NCBI GenBank assembly: GCA_027484145.1
Contig: JAIXUH010000012.1
Span: 248,001-312,000 of the forward strand
Direction: 5' to 3'
Origin: Rhodobacter sp.
Lineage (GTDB): Bacteria > Pseudomonadota > Alphaproteobacteria > Rhodobacterales > Rhodobacteraceae
Length of the DNA: 64,000 nucleotides
The position numbers and the translations under genes are program-made. The notes beneath the pieces were generated by a model, which was not told the origin of the DNA, searched no databases, and worked only from the letters and a program-made list of their open reading frames with translations. Below are positions 55,080 to 63,469 of this stretch, piece after piece; within the stretch, counting starts at the first letter, position 1; the number at the start of each line of letters is the position of its first letter.

Positions 55080-55291
55080 AGGCCGCCAGCCCTCCCGCAG
55101 CCCCACCGCACCCTGCCTGCGCCGTGCATCTGATTGACCGGCGCACAGGTCAGGTTCACCGGATCAACGGCCATCCGCTGATGATGCTGACCCGCCAACC
55201 TGCCGAGGCAGCCGCCGAACTTTTGGCCGGGCGCGACGCCACGATCTGGGAAGCCCGCATCGACATCATCGAAAGAAGGGATACCCGATGA
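55076..55291 (+). CDS. Small hypothetical protein in the sulfate operon (71 aa)
   Basis: A 71-residue soluble protein. After a Pro/Ala-rich start it has a compact mixed segment ([17 protein letters not shown] ... [20 protein letters not shown]). The start is GTG at 55076, overlapping the preceding gene by four bases, and its stop overlaps the next start (ATGA). No family is recognised. The tight coupling on both sides argues that it is a real gene working with the sulfate transporter. Confidence 0.6.
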   Translation: MKAASPPAAPPHPACAVHLIDRRTGQVHRINGHPLMMLTRQPAEAAAELLAGRDATIWEARIDIIERRDTR

Positions 55292-56520
55292 CCAAAGCCA
55301 CTGCCGGCCATATCGCCTTGGGGCTGATCCCGATCCTGCCCCGATTTTTCGCCACGCCGTCCACGGCGCCGGCCATGCCCAAGATGACCAAGGAGACGTC
55401 TATGCTGACCACCATCAAAGTTGCAGGCCACGTGACCGCACAGGGCCTGAAGGTTGCCGAACATTCCGACGGGCGCGTCACGATTGAAACCGGGCGTGAG
55501 CGTGTCACGGGCTGGCCCCTGCCACGCCTTGTGAAGGGGGCCGTGTCGGCCATGGCACTTGCACTGATGTCAATCGGCTCGTTTGCGGCGCCCGTACAGG
55601 CCGAAAATCTGCTGAACGTCAGCTATGACCCGACGCGGGAACTCTATCGTGAAGTGAACGAAGCCTTCAGCGCTTGGTGGGTGGCACAGGGTAACACGGC
55701 CCCCACGATTGAGGTCAGCCATGGCGGATCGGGGTCGCAGGCCCGCGCCGTGATTGACGGGCTCGAGGCGCAGGTGGTGACATTGGCATTGGCCTCCGAC
55801 ATCGACAAGATCGCGGCGGCGGGCAAACTTCCTGCCGACTGGCAATCGAGGCTGGCCCACAACTCTTCGCCCTATACCAGCACCATCGTGTTTCTGGTGC
55901 GCGAGGGGAATCCGGAGGGTCTGAAAGACTGGGGCGATCTGGTGGGTGATGGGGTAGAGGTCATCACCCCGAACCCCAAAACCTCGGGTGGGGCGCGCTG
56001 GAACTATCTGGCCGCCTGGGCTTGGGCCGAAAAGAACGGGCAAGACCCGAAGGAATTCGTGGGCAAGCTCTACAAGAACGTGCCCGTTCTAGACAGCGGG
56101 GCCCGTGGCGCGACCACCACTTTCGCGCAGCGCGGCATTGGTGATGTGCTGCTGGCCTGGGAGAATGAGGCCTATCTTGCGTTGAAAGAACTGGGCGATG
56201 ATCAGTTCGATATCGTTGTGCCCTCGGTGTCGGTTCTGGCCGAACCGCCTGTTGCGCTGGTGGAAGGCAACATCAAAACCGACGAGTCCCGCAAGCTTGC
56301 AGAGGCTTATCTGAACTTCCTCTATTCGCCCGAAGGTCAGGCGCTGGCGTTCAAGCACTTTTACCGTGCTTGGGATGCATCGGCCGCCAACCCCGAGGAT
56401 GTGGCCCGTTTCCCGAAACTGGAACTTGTCGACATCGCAAGCTTTGGCGGCTGGGCAAAAGTGCAGCCCGAACACTTCGGCGACGGTGGCATCTTTGACC
56501 AGATCTACGTGCCGAAGTGA
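55288..56520 (+). CDS. Sulfate/thiosulfate-binding protein with long N-terminal extension
   Basis: Periplasmic binding protein of the CysP/Sbp family. The mature part starts at about residue 106 ([19 protein letters not shown]) and continues with [23 protein letters not shown]-type wording and [14 protein letters not shown], all family features for sulfate binding. From the first ATG the frame gives 410 residues with 105 before the signal cleavage site (VQA). A second start, ATG 55402, has a perfect AAGGAG six bases upstream and gives 372 residues, still with about 67 before the cleavage. Residues 39-80 ([16 protein letters not shown] ...) look like a small beta-rich unit. Either the signal is internal and unusually late, or a short ORF overlaps the true gene. 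The ATG at 55288 overlaps the preceding ORF by four bases. Confidence 0.85.
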   Translation: MTKATAGHIALGLIPILPRFFATPSTAPAMPKMTKETSMLTTIKVAGHVTAQGLKVAEHSDGRVTIETGRERVTGWPLPRLVKGAVSAMALALMSIGSFAAPVQAENLLNVSYDPTRELYREVNEAFSAWWVAQGNTAPTIEVSHGGSGSQARAVIDGLEAQVVTLALASDIDKIAAAGKLPADWQSRLAHNSSPYTSTIVFLVREGNPEGLKDWGDLVGDGVEVITPNPKTSGGARWNYLAAWAWAEKNGQDPKEFVGKLYKNVPVLDSGARGATTTFAQRGIGDVLLAWENEAYLALKELGDDQFDIVVPSVSVLAEPPVALVEGNIKTDESRKLAEAYLNFLYSPEGQALAFKHFYRAWDASAANPEDVARFPKLELVDIASFGGWAKVQPEHFGDGGIFDQIYVPK

Positions 56521-56528
56521 GGTCGCAG

Positions 56529-57365
56529 ATGGGCAAACCCCTGATCCACCGATCCCCCATGCCCGGCCTTGGCCTGTCCATGGGGGTCACCCTGACCATG
56601 CTGTCGCTGGTTGTTCTGCTGCCCATCGGCGCCCTTCTTCTGAAGGGCGCCCATTATGGGGCAGCCGGCATCTGGGAAACCGTAAACCGCGAGCGGGTCT
56701 GGGCGGCGCTGTTCCTGTCGTTCCGACTGTCGCTGTTCGCCGCTGCGTTCAACCTGATCTTCGGCGTGCTGCTGGCATGGGTGCTGGTGCGCTACCGCTT
56801 TCCCGGCCGCCGCATCCTTGATGCCGCCGTGGATCTGCCCTTTGCCCTGCCGACGGCCGTGGCCGGCATCTCGCTGACCGCGCTTTACGCGCCCAATGGC
56901 GCCTTCGGGCAACTGGCGGCCGAGGTCGGGTGGAAGATCGCCTATACCCAATGGGGCATCTTCATTGCGCTGGTCTTTGTCGGCCTGCCCTTTGTCACCC
57001 GCACCGTCCAGCCGGTGATCGAGGAAATCGAGCGCGAGGTCGAAGAGGCCTCTGCAACCCTCGGCGCAACGCGGCTACACACGCTGCGCCATGTCATCCT
57101 GCCGATGCTGACCCCTGCCGCGCTGACGGGTTTTGCCTTGGCACTCGCCCGGGCGGTGGGGGAATACGGGTCGGTCATCTTCATCGCCGGAAACATCCCG
57201 CTGGTGACCGAGATCGCGCCGCTCCTCATCATCATCCAGCTGGAGGAGTTCAACTACGACGCCGCTGCCGCCATCGGCATCGCCATGCTGTTGATCAGTT
57301 TCGCGATGCTGCTGGTCATCAACCTCATTCAGGTCTGGAGCCGTCGGAGAATTGGATATGTCTGA
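56529..57365 (+). CDS. cysT: Sulfate ABC transporter permease CysT
   Basis: A 278-residue inner-membrane permease with six helices: YRFPGRRILDAAVDLPFALPTAVAGI, the EAA loop VEEASATLGATRLHTLRHVILPML, and AVGEYGSVIFIAGNIP. These are typical of CysT (CysU). With CysW it forms the channel for sulfate or thiosulfate. I chose ATG 56529 with GAGG upstream. A GTG at 56517 overlapping the preceding stop would add four residues. It overlaps cysW by eight bases. Confidence 0.94.
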   Translation: MGKPLIHRSPMPGLGLSMGVTLTMLSLVVLLPIGALLLKGAHYGAAGIWETVNRERVWAALFLSFRLSLFAAAFNLIFGVLLAWVLVRYRFPGRRILDAAVDLPFALPTAVAGISLTALYAPNGAFGQLAAEVGWKIAYTQWGIFIALVFVGLPFVTRTVQPVIEEIEREVEEASATLGATRLHTLRHVILPMLTPAALTGFALALARAVGEYGSVIFIAGNIPLVTEIAPLLIIIQLEEFNYDAAAAIGIAMLLISFAMLLVINLIQVWSRRRIGYV

Positions 57366-58221
57366 TATCCCGAACATCCGCTTTCGTCCGGCCACCGAAG
57401 AAAATCCGGCCACCCGCTGGGCCCTGATCGGCGCAGCCTTTCTTGGCCTGTCGGTCCTGGTCTTTGCCCCCCTGATCGCCGTCTTTGCCGAGGCTTTGGC
57501 CGATGGCGTTGGCGCATCGCTCAAAAGCCTTGCCAGCCCCGATGCCCGCGATGCCATCCGGCTGACGCTGACAATCGCCGCCATCTCGGTGCCGCTGAAC
57601 GCCGCCTTCGGCATCGCGGCGGCGTGGCTCATCACCAAGTTCGACTTTCGCGGCAAGGCCTTCCTGATCACCCTGATCGACCTGCCCTTCAGCGTCTCGC
57701 CGGTCGTGGCGGGCCTGTGCATCGTCTTGATGTTCGGCACCAACAGCCTTGTCGGCGGCTGGCTGGTGGCGCAGGGCTACCCCATCGTCTTTGCCATGCC
57801 GGGCATCATTCTGGCCACCATGTTCGTGACCTTTCCCTTTGCCGCGCGCGAACTGATCCCGGTGATGATCGAACAGGGCCGGGCCGAAGAGGAAGCAGCG
57901 CTCACGCTTGGCGCTTCCGGCTGGCGCACTTTCTGGACGGTGACACTCCCCAATATCCGCTGGGCGCTGCTCTATGGGGTGCTGCTGTGCAACGCCCGCG
58001 CAATGGGGGAATTCGGGGCCGTCGCCGTGGTCTCGGGCAAGATCCGCGGCCAGACTGCCACAATGCCGACGACGATCGAGATGCTCTATCAGGAATACCT
58101 GTCCGTGGCGGCCTTCAGTCTGGCCGCGGTCCTTGCCCTGCTGGCTCTCGTCACCCTGTTGCTCAAAACCGCTTTGGAAATTCACCATGCCGATCAACTC
58201 GCCGCCTCGCACCGCGCCTGA
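57358..58221 (+). CDS. cysW: Sulfate ABC transporter permease CysW
   Basis: A 287-residue permease, partner of CysT. Family features are NAAFGIAAAWLITKFDFRGK, LIDLPFSVSPVVAGL, the EAA loop EEEAALTLGASGWRTFWTVTLP, and NARAMGEFGAVAVVSGKIRGQT. The ATG at 57358 lies eight bases inside the end of cysT with GGAGA upstream. The gene is followed by a GC-rich hairpin element and then cysA. Confidence 0.94.
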   Translation: MSDIPNIRFRPATEENPATRWALIGAAFLGLSVLVFAPLIAVFAEALADGVGASLKSLASPDARDAIRLTLTIAAISVPLNAAFGIAAAWLITKFDFRGKAFLITLIDLPFSVSPVVAGLCIVLMFGTNSLVGGWLVAQGYPIVFAMPGIILATMFVTFPFAARELIPVMIEQGRAEEEAALTLGASGWRTFWTVTLPNIRWALLYGVLLCNARAMGEFGAVAVVSGKIRGQTATMPTTIEMLYQEYLSVAAFSLAAVLALLALVTLLLKTALEIHHADQLAASHRA

Positions 58222-58234
58222 CCATTTTCTGTCC

Positions 58235-58269
58235 GGAAATATCCCGGGGGTCCGGGGGCTGGCCCCCGG
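58235..58269 (+). repeat. REP-like intergenic hairpin element, copy 2
   Basis: GGAAATATCCCGGGGGTC is followed by a perfect 8-bp stem, CCGGGGGC (58252-58259) with GCCCCCGG (58262-58269). It lies between cysW and cysA. It is the same type of element as at 11639-11682 and lies in the same orientation relative to the surrounding genes: AAATATCC tail first, hairpin after. Confidence 0.65.
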
Positions 58270-58296
58270 TCACGGCCAGCCACAAAGGATCATCTG

Positions 58297-59016
58297 ATGC
58301 ACATTGAAATCGACGAAATCTCAAAGGCGTTCGGAACCACGGCAGCCTTGCATCCCGTCTCGCTGTCGCTGCCGTCGGGCGCGCTGGTGGCACTTCTCGG
58401 CCCCTCAGGCTCGGGCAAGACCACCTTGCTGCGGATTCTGGGCGGGCTGGAGTTTCCCACCTCGGGCCGCGTCCGTTTTGACGGGCAGGATGCCACGGGG
58501 CTGACGGTGCAGGAACGCCGCGCGGGCTTTGTGTTCCAAAGCTATGCCCTGTTCCGGCATATGTCGGTCTTTGACAACATCGCTTATGGCCTGAAGGCCC
58601 GCCCCCGCGCCAGCCGCCCCACGCGCGAGGAAATCGCCCGCCGGGTTACAAAACTGCTGGAGCTGATTCAGCTGCCCGACATCGGCGCGCGCTATCCCAG
58701 TCAGTTATCAGGTGGACAGCGTCAGCGGGTGGCCCTTGCCCGCGCGCTTGCCATCGAACCGCGGATGTTGCTTTTGGACGAGCCCTTTGGCGCGCTGGAT
58801 GCCAAGGTGCGCAAAGAGTTGCGCCAAGGCCTGCGCGACATTCATGACACCACGGGCCTGAGCACCATCTTTGTCACCCATGATCAGGAAGAGGCGATGG
58901 AACTGGCAGATCTTGTCGTCGTCATGTCGATGGGGCGGATTGAGCAGATCGGAAAACCGCAAGACATTCGCGCCCGCCCGGCCACCCATTTCGTGCGGGA
59001 ATTCATCAGCGCCTGA
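58297..59016 (+). CDS. cysA: Sulfate ABC transporter ATP-binding protein CysA (short form)
   Basis: A 239-residue ATPase for the sulfate importer. It has Walker [11 protein letters not shown]-loop [10 protein letters not shown], signature LSGGQRQR, Walker [13 protein letters not shown] and H-loop [12 protein letters not shown], with CysA-type wording ([22 protein letters not shown]). Most CysA proteins are about 100 residues longer with a C-terminal TOBE-like regulatory domain. Here the frame ends just after the ATPase domain (HFVREFIS), so that domain is missing. This would remove the usual site for regulation by cysteine-related signals. The gene ends at a large hairpin shared with the convergent DeoR gene. 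Confidence 0.92.
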   Translation: MHIEIDEISKAFGTTAALHPVSLSLPSGALVALLGPSGSGKTTLLRILGGLEFPTSGRVRFDGQDATGLTVQERRAGFVFQSYALFRHMSVFDNIAYGLKARPRASRPTREEIARRVTKLLELIQLPDIGARYPSQLSGGQRQRVALARALAIEPRMLLLDEPFGALDAKVRKELRQGLRDIHDTTGLSTIFVTHDQEEAMELADLVVVMSMGRIEQIGKPQDIRARPATHFVREFISA

Positions 59017-59022
59017 CAGCCT

Positions 59023-59054
59023 GATCGCCCGTGCAACCGGTTCAGCGGGCGATC
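59023..59054. terminator. Hairpin between cysA and the DeoR-type gene
   Basis: A perfect 9-bp stem, GATCGCCCG (59023-59031) with CGGGCGATC (59046-59054). The loop itself contains AACCGGTT. It lies between convergent genes and overlaps the last codons of the regulator. There is no U-tract, but the position suggests a bidirectional terminator. Confidence 0.55.
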
Positions 59055-59815
59055 ATCACGTCAATCCCGCTACGCTCAAACTCGGCCACGTCGGTGTCGG
59101 TGATCGCATCATCCGTGATGAAGCTCTGGATCATCTCAAGTGACCCGAGGCGGGTAAAGGATGACTTGTTGATCTTGGTCGAATCCGCCACCAGATAGAC
59201 GTGGCTGGCAGCTTTGATCATGGCCTCTTTCAGTTGCAGGTCGGCAAAGCTGGGATAGGTCAGGCCCGAATCTGACGCGACACCCGCCGTGGCCAGAAAC
59301 AGTTTTCCGGCAAAGATGTTGCGAAAGTATTCGGCTGATTTGTCGCCTGACAAGGACAGCGTCGGTGCCTTGAACTGGCCGCCCGGCATATGCACAGCGT
59401 TGCCCGGCACCGCGCCAAGGATCATGGCAATGTTCAGCGCATTGGTGATGACCGTCAGATTGCGGTGGTGAACAAGGCGCAGCGCAATTTCGGTTGTTGT
59501 CGTCCCCGCATCCAGGATCAGGGTTTCCCCGTCTTTCACAAGACCCGCCGCCATGGCCCCGATCTTACGCTTTTTGTCCATGTTTTCCTGATGGTGCAGC
59601 ACCATGGCGCCCACTTGCGCCGGGACCGAATTCAGAAAGGCCCCGCCATGTTCGCGCGTGACAAGGCCATCTTGCTCCAGCCGCTCCAGATCCTGCCGGA
59701 TGGTCGCCTCGGACACCTGAAAGGCCGCCGCAAGGTCGCGCACGCGGGCGGCCCCTTCCTCTTGCACCCATTCCAGAATGCGCCGACGGCGTGGTTCGGA
59801 CAAAAGCCCGACCAT
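59042..59815 (-). CDS. DeoR-family transcriptional repressor
   Basis: A 257-residue sugar-operon regulator. The N-terminal DeoR HTH (residues 5-60) includes RRRRILEWVQEEGAARVRDLAAAFQVSEATIRQDLERLEQ. The C-terminal sugar-phosphate-sensing domain has LDAGTTTTEIA, VITNALNIA and VADSTKINKSSF. Proteins of this type repress catabolic operons until a phosphorylated sugar binds. It is divergent from the isomerase/transketolase/kinase operon, with CGAAA-type repeats between, so it is very likely its regulator. The ATG at 59815 starts MVGLLSEPRR. Confidence 0.92.
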   Translation of the reverse strand: MVGLLSEPRRRRILEWVQEEGAARVRDLAAAFQVSEATIRQDLERLEQDGLVTREHGGAFLNSVPAQVGAMVLHHQENMDKKRKIGAMAAGLVKDGETLILDAGTTTTEIALRLVHHRNLTVITNALNIAMILGAVPGNAVHMPGGQFKAPTLSLSGDKSAEYFRNIFAGKLFLATAGVASDSGLTYPSFADLQLKEAMIKAASHVYLVADSTKINKSSFTRLGSLEMIQSFITDDAITDTDVAEFERSGIDVMIAR

Positions 59816-60216
59816 GGTGTCATTGCCACGCTTTTCCGGCTTTCGTGCCACCCAAACCCCGTGTTGCCAAACCGTCGTGGCCTGCGCCCCCGGTCTATTC
59901 ACAAGCCCAAAGCCGCGCAACGCAAATCACCATGGCCCGGCCAGATGCGCCAGGTCATGGTCGCGTCGCCAAAGATTACTTTCGATTAAACACATAATAC
60001 ACGCGATTGACTTCGACTCAAGCCCACAATGGCGCGCGCCCTTGCGAACTTCTGCTGTTCCGCTGCACCCGGCCACCCCTAACATTGACGTTTCGACGAC
60101 GAAACAGCCGTCCACTGCACTTTTGCTTGTCACGCGCGATACTCTCCGCTAGAAATACGACAGCATTCGAAAACATACGAAAGCCAATGCATGGCTCACA
60201 CAAGGGAGGGACGGTC
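59816..60216. promoter_or_regulatory. Divergent control region with CGAAA operator repeats
   Basis: An inverted repeat GTTTCG-ACGA-CGAAAC lies at 60090-60105. Two direct CGAAA repeats exactly ten bases apart lie at 60168 and 60178, about 35 bases before the isomerase gene. A further TTTCG lies at 59980. GlpR/DeoR-type repressors bind repeats of this kind. Promoters for the DeoR gene and the sugar operon should lie here. No ORF in this stretch is convincing. Confidence 0.6.
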
Positions 60217-61683
60217 ATGACCAGCGTTATCCGCCGCAAGGTCACCTTGGGGGTGGTGATCGGGTCGCGGGCGTTTTTCAGCCCGGCCCCGTGCCGCGAT
60301 GCCCGTGACGAGGTGGCCGCCCAACTGGCCGCGCTTGGCATTGACATGATCACCCTGCCCTATGAGGCGACAGCCAATGGCGCCGTGCAAAGCATCGCGG
60401 ACGCCGAACTTTATGCCCGTCACTTCAAGGCCCATGCCGGCAGGATAGACGGGCTGGTGATCTGCCTGCCCAACTTTGGCGATGAGATTGCGATCATCGA
60501 ACTGGTCAACCGCGCCAAGCTGAACGTCCCGATCCTGCTGCAGGCCAGCAATGACGAGTTGACAAAGGTCTCGGTCAGCGAACGCCGCGATGCGTTTTGC
60601 GGAAAGATCAGCGTGACCAACAACTTCTGGCAATACGGCGTGCCATTCACCGAAACCACCAGCCACACCTGCGATGTATCGGGGCCAGAATTCCGGGCCG
60701 ACCTTGAACGCTTTGCCCGCTTGTGCCGCACTGTGCGCGGCCTGCGTGGCGCGCGTCTGGGGGCCATCGGCGCGCGCACCGGCGCTTTCCAGACCATGCG
60801 CTATTCGGAAAAGCTGTTGCAGGCCGCAGGCATCACGGTGGTGACGGTGGACCTGTCGGAAATGATGGGGGCGGCTGGCGCGATTCCTGACGACGATGCC
60901 GATCTGCGCGCCAAGATGGAACGTATCCGCGCCTATGGCACCGTGCCTGCGCATATCACCGAAACGCAGGTGCGCACGCAGGCGAAATGGACCCTCGCCG
61001 TCAACCGCTGGATTGCCGAAAACGAATGCGATGCGAGTGCCATCCAGTGCTGGCGGTCCTTGCAGGACAACTTCGGCTGCGCCACTTGCGTGACCATGTC
61101 GATGATGGGCGAAGAACTGATGCCAAGCGCCTGCGAGGTGGATATCATGGGTGCGCTGTCGATGTATGCGCTTGCCCTTGCCTCGGGCGCGCCTCCGGCC
61201 ATCCTTGACTGGAACAACAACTACGGGACCGAGGCCGACATGTGCGTCTGCACCCATTGCGGCAACTTCCCCAAATCCTTCATCGGCGACACGCCCGAGA
61301 TTTCCGAACTGGATGTTCTGGGCAGCGTCATCGGCAAATCGAAGTGCTTCGGCGCGGTCAAAGGCAAGGTGAAGGCAGGGCCGATGACCTATTTCCGCCT
61401 GTCATCCGATGACAGGGCCGGCAGCCTGAAATGCTATCTGGGCGAGGGAGAGTTTACAGACCACCCTTTCCCGATGGACGGCGGCATTGCCGTGACACGC
61501 GTGGCCGACCTGCGCCGCCTGATGCGATTCGTCACCCAGAACGGGTTTGAGCATCACGTCGCCATGGTGCGTGGCCATCACGCCGATGTCGTGTCCGAGG
61601 CCGTGACGCGCTATCTGCGGTGGCCAATGTATCACCACGGCGGCGAACCCGAACCGCAGCTTTCCTTTCCCAACCGGTTCTGA
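60217..61683 (+). CDS. L-fucose/L-arabinose isomerase family protein
   Basis: A 488-residue cytosolic enzyme of the FucI/AraA ketol-isomerase superfamily, which interconverts aldoses and ketoses using a divalent metal. Candidate metal ligands are Glu307 (SACEVDIMGAL), Asp331 (ILDWNNNYG) and His454 (VRGHHADV). The 24-residue Glu-Asp spacing equals that of E. coli FucI Glu337/Asp361 as I recall it. It is about 100 residues shorter than FucI and has a cysteine cluster MCVCTHCGNF of unknown meaning. The ATG at 60217 follows GGGAGGG. It leads an operon with a split transketolase and an FGGY kinase under DeoR control, so it probably isomerises the sugar entering that route. The substrate is unknown. 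Confidence 0.85.
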   Translation: MTSVIRRKVTLGVVIGSRAFFSPAPCRDARDEVAAQLAALGIDMITLPYEATANGAVQSIADAELYARHFKAHAGRIDGLVICLPNFGDEIAIIELVNRAKLNVPILLQASNDELTKVSVSERRDAFCGKISVTNNFWQYGVPFTETTSHTCDVSGPEFRADLERFARLCRTVRGLRGARLGAIGARTGAFQTMRYSEKLLQAAGITVVTVDLSEMMGAAGAIPDDDADLRAKMERIRAYGTVPAHITETQVRTQAKWTLAVNRWIAENECDASAIQCWRSLQDNFGCATCVTMSMMGEELMPSACEVDIMGALSMYALALASGAPPAILDWNNNYGTEADMCVCTHCGNFPKSFIGDTPEISELDVLGSVIGKSKCFGAVKGKVKAGPMTYFRLSSDDRAGSLKCYLGEGEFTDHPFPMDGGIAVTRVADLRRLMRFVTQNGFEHHVAMVRGHHADVVSEAVTRYLRWPMYHHGGEPEPQLSFPNRF

Positions 61684-61686
61684 CCC

Positions 61687-62514
61687 ATGCACATGCCCGC
61701 CGGAACGAACGATACCCTTTCGCTGATCACGGCCAAGGCGCTGTGGATGCGCCGCCGCGCGTTTCAGATGGTTTATATGGCCCAGTTGGGTCACCCCGGG
61801 GGTGATTTCTCGGCCATCGACGTGCTGGCGACGCTGTATTTCGGCGTGCTGCGCTTTGATCCCGCGCGCCCCGACTGGCCCGCGCGCGACCGCTTCATCA
61901 TGTCAAAAGGCCATGCTTCAGGCGCGCTTTACACTGCCCTGTGCGCGGCGGGGTACTTTCCCGAAAGCTGGCTGGACAGTTATATGCAACCACGGTCACT
62001 TTTGAACGGGCACCCCAACCGGAATTACCTGCCCGGCGTGGAAACCAACACCGGGCCCTTGGGCCATGGTTTTCCCGTGGCCGTTGGCGTTGCAATTGCA
62101 GGTAAGCTTTCCGGGTCAGACCACCGCACCTTTGTGCTGACCGGCGACGGCGAACAGCAAGAAGGCTCAAACTGGGAGGCGGCGATGGTGGCAGGCCACC
62201 GCAAGCTGAGCCACTTGACCCTGATCATCGACCGCAACCGCCTGCAGCAAGGCGCGGGCACCGAAGAAACCTCGGGCCTTGATCCGCTGGACCAGAAATA
62301 CGCGGCCTTTGGCTGGGATGTCGCGTTTGCCGATGGGCATGATATTGCGGCGCTGCATCTGGCGTTGTCGGCACCGCCCGGTGACCGCCCCCGTTGCATC
62401 ATCGCCAATACAGTCAAGGGCAAGGGCGTGTCGTTCATGGAAAACAAGGCAAACTGGCACCATGGCGTGCCCAATGCAGACCAGTTTGCGACCGCCATGA
62501 AGGAACTGATCTGA
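61687..62514 (+). CDS. Transketolase N-terminal subunit
   Basis: A 275-residue thiamine-diphosphate-binding subunit. It has HPGGDFSAIDVLATLYF, the SKGHASGALYTAL active-site stretch, GPLGHGFPVAVGVAIA, and the ThDP motif TGDGEQQEGSNWEA with the closing Asn in IIDRNRLQQ. It corresponds to the first half of a full transketolase and works with the next gene product as a heteromer. Such two-gene transketolases occur in specialised sugar pathways (for example apulose-4-phosphate and sulfosugar routes) besides the housekeeping enzyme. The ATG at 61687 lies three bases after the isomerase stop. Confidence 0.93.
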   Translation: MHMPAGTNDTLSLITAKALWMRRRAFQMVYMAQLGHPGGDFSAIDVLATLYFGVLRFDPARPDWPARDRFIMSKGHASGALYTALCAAGYFPESWLDSYMQPRSLLNGHPNRNYLPGVETNTGPLGHGFPVAVGVAIAGKLSGSDHRTFVLTGDGEQQEGSNWEAAMVAGHRKLSHLTLIIDRNRLQQGAGTEETSGLDPLDQKYAAFGWDVAFADGHDIAALHLALSAPPGDRPRCIIANTVKGKGVSFMENKANWHHGVPNADQFATAMKELI

Positions 62515-63464
62515 TGGCACATGCCACCGCAAAGGCCGGATTGTTCGATTGCCGCGAGGCATGGGCCAGCACGATCGAGGCGCTTGCCGCCGCCGACGAA
62601 CGCATCGTCGTGGTGGTGAACGATTCCGTGGGGTCGTCCAAACTGGGCGGGTTCCAGAAGGCATTCCCCGATCGCACCATCAACGTGGGCATTGCCGAAC
62701 AGGTGATGGTGGGCGTCGGCGCAGGGCTTGCCAATGGCGGGCGCATCCCCTTTGTCTCGGCCGCGTCCTGTTTCATCACCGGGCGCGCGCTGGAACAGGT
62801 CAAGGCCGACGTGGCCTATGCTGGCTTTAACGTAAAGCTGGTGGGGCAATCTTCTGGCGTGGCCTATGGCGAGTTGGGGGCCACGCACCATTCGATCGAG
62901 GATTTCGCATGGCTGCGCCCCCTGACCGACATCATCGTCATCACGCCGTCCGACCCTTGGGAAACGGCCGAAGCGGTGAAATGGGCCGCCACGCATGAGG
63001 GGCCGGTCTATCTGCGCCTGTCGCGGATGCCGGTTCCCGCTTTGGAGGTGCCTGACCGCGTCTTTCGCGTCGGCAAGGCCGAAGTGATGCGCGAAGGCCG
63101 CGATCTGGCGATCATCGCTTGTGGCACAACCGTCCACCTTGCCGTCGCTGCCGCCGAACTGCTGGCACAAGATGGGGTGGCCGCACGGGTGCTGAACATG
63201 GCAACCCTCAACCCGCTGGACGAAGAAGCGCTGCACGCGGCAGCGGCCACAGGTGCCATCGTGACGGTGGAAGAAGCCTCGGTCCGGGGCGGTTTGGGCG
63301 GGGCCGTAGCTGAATTCACCGCGTCCCACCGCCCCATTCCGGTGGAACGCATGGGCTTTCCCGGCTTCATGCCCACCGGATCAGCCGACTGGCTGTTTGC
63401 CGAACATGGCCTATCGGCCCCCGGCATCGCAGCGGCGGCAATGCGCGCCTTGGCGCGGCGCTGA
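62514..63464 (+). CDS. Transketolase C-terminal subunit
   Basis: A 316-residue subunit with the pyrimidine-binding and C-terminal domains. It has INVGIAEQVMVGVGAGLA (catalytic Glu activating ThDP), GATHHSIEDFAWLRPLT, VYLRLSRMPVP and a C-terminal VTVEEASVRGGLGGAVAEF. It shares one base with the N-terminal subunit gene (TGATG), so equimolar synthesis is expected. It should transfer a two-carbon unit from the ketose phosphate made by the flanking isomerase and kinase. Confidence 0.93.
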   Translation: MAHATAKAGLFDCREAWASTIEALAAADERIVVVVNDSVGSSKLGGFQKAFPDRTINVGIAEQVMVGVGAGLANGGRIPFVSAASCFITGRALEQVKADVAYAGFNVKLVGQSSGVAYGELGATHHSIEDFAWLRPLTDIIVITPSDPWETAEAVKWAATHEGPVYLRLSRMPVPALEVPDRVFRVGKAEVMREGRDLAIIACGTTVHLAVAAAELLAQDGVAARVLNMATLNPLDEEALHAAAATGAIVTVEEASVRGGLGGAVAEFTASHRPIPVERMGFPGFMPTGSADWLFAEHGLSAPGIAAAAMRALARR

Positions 63465-63469
63465 CGGCC

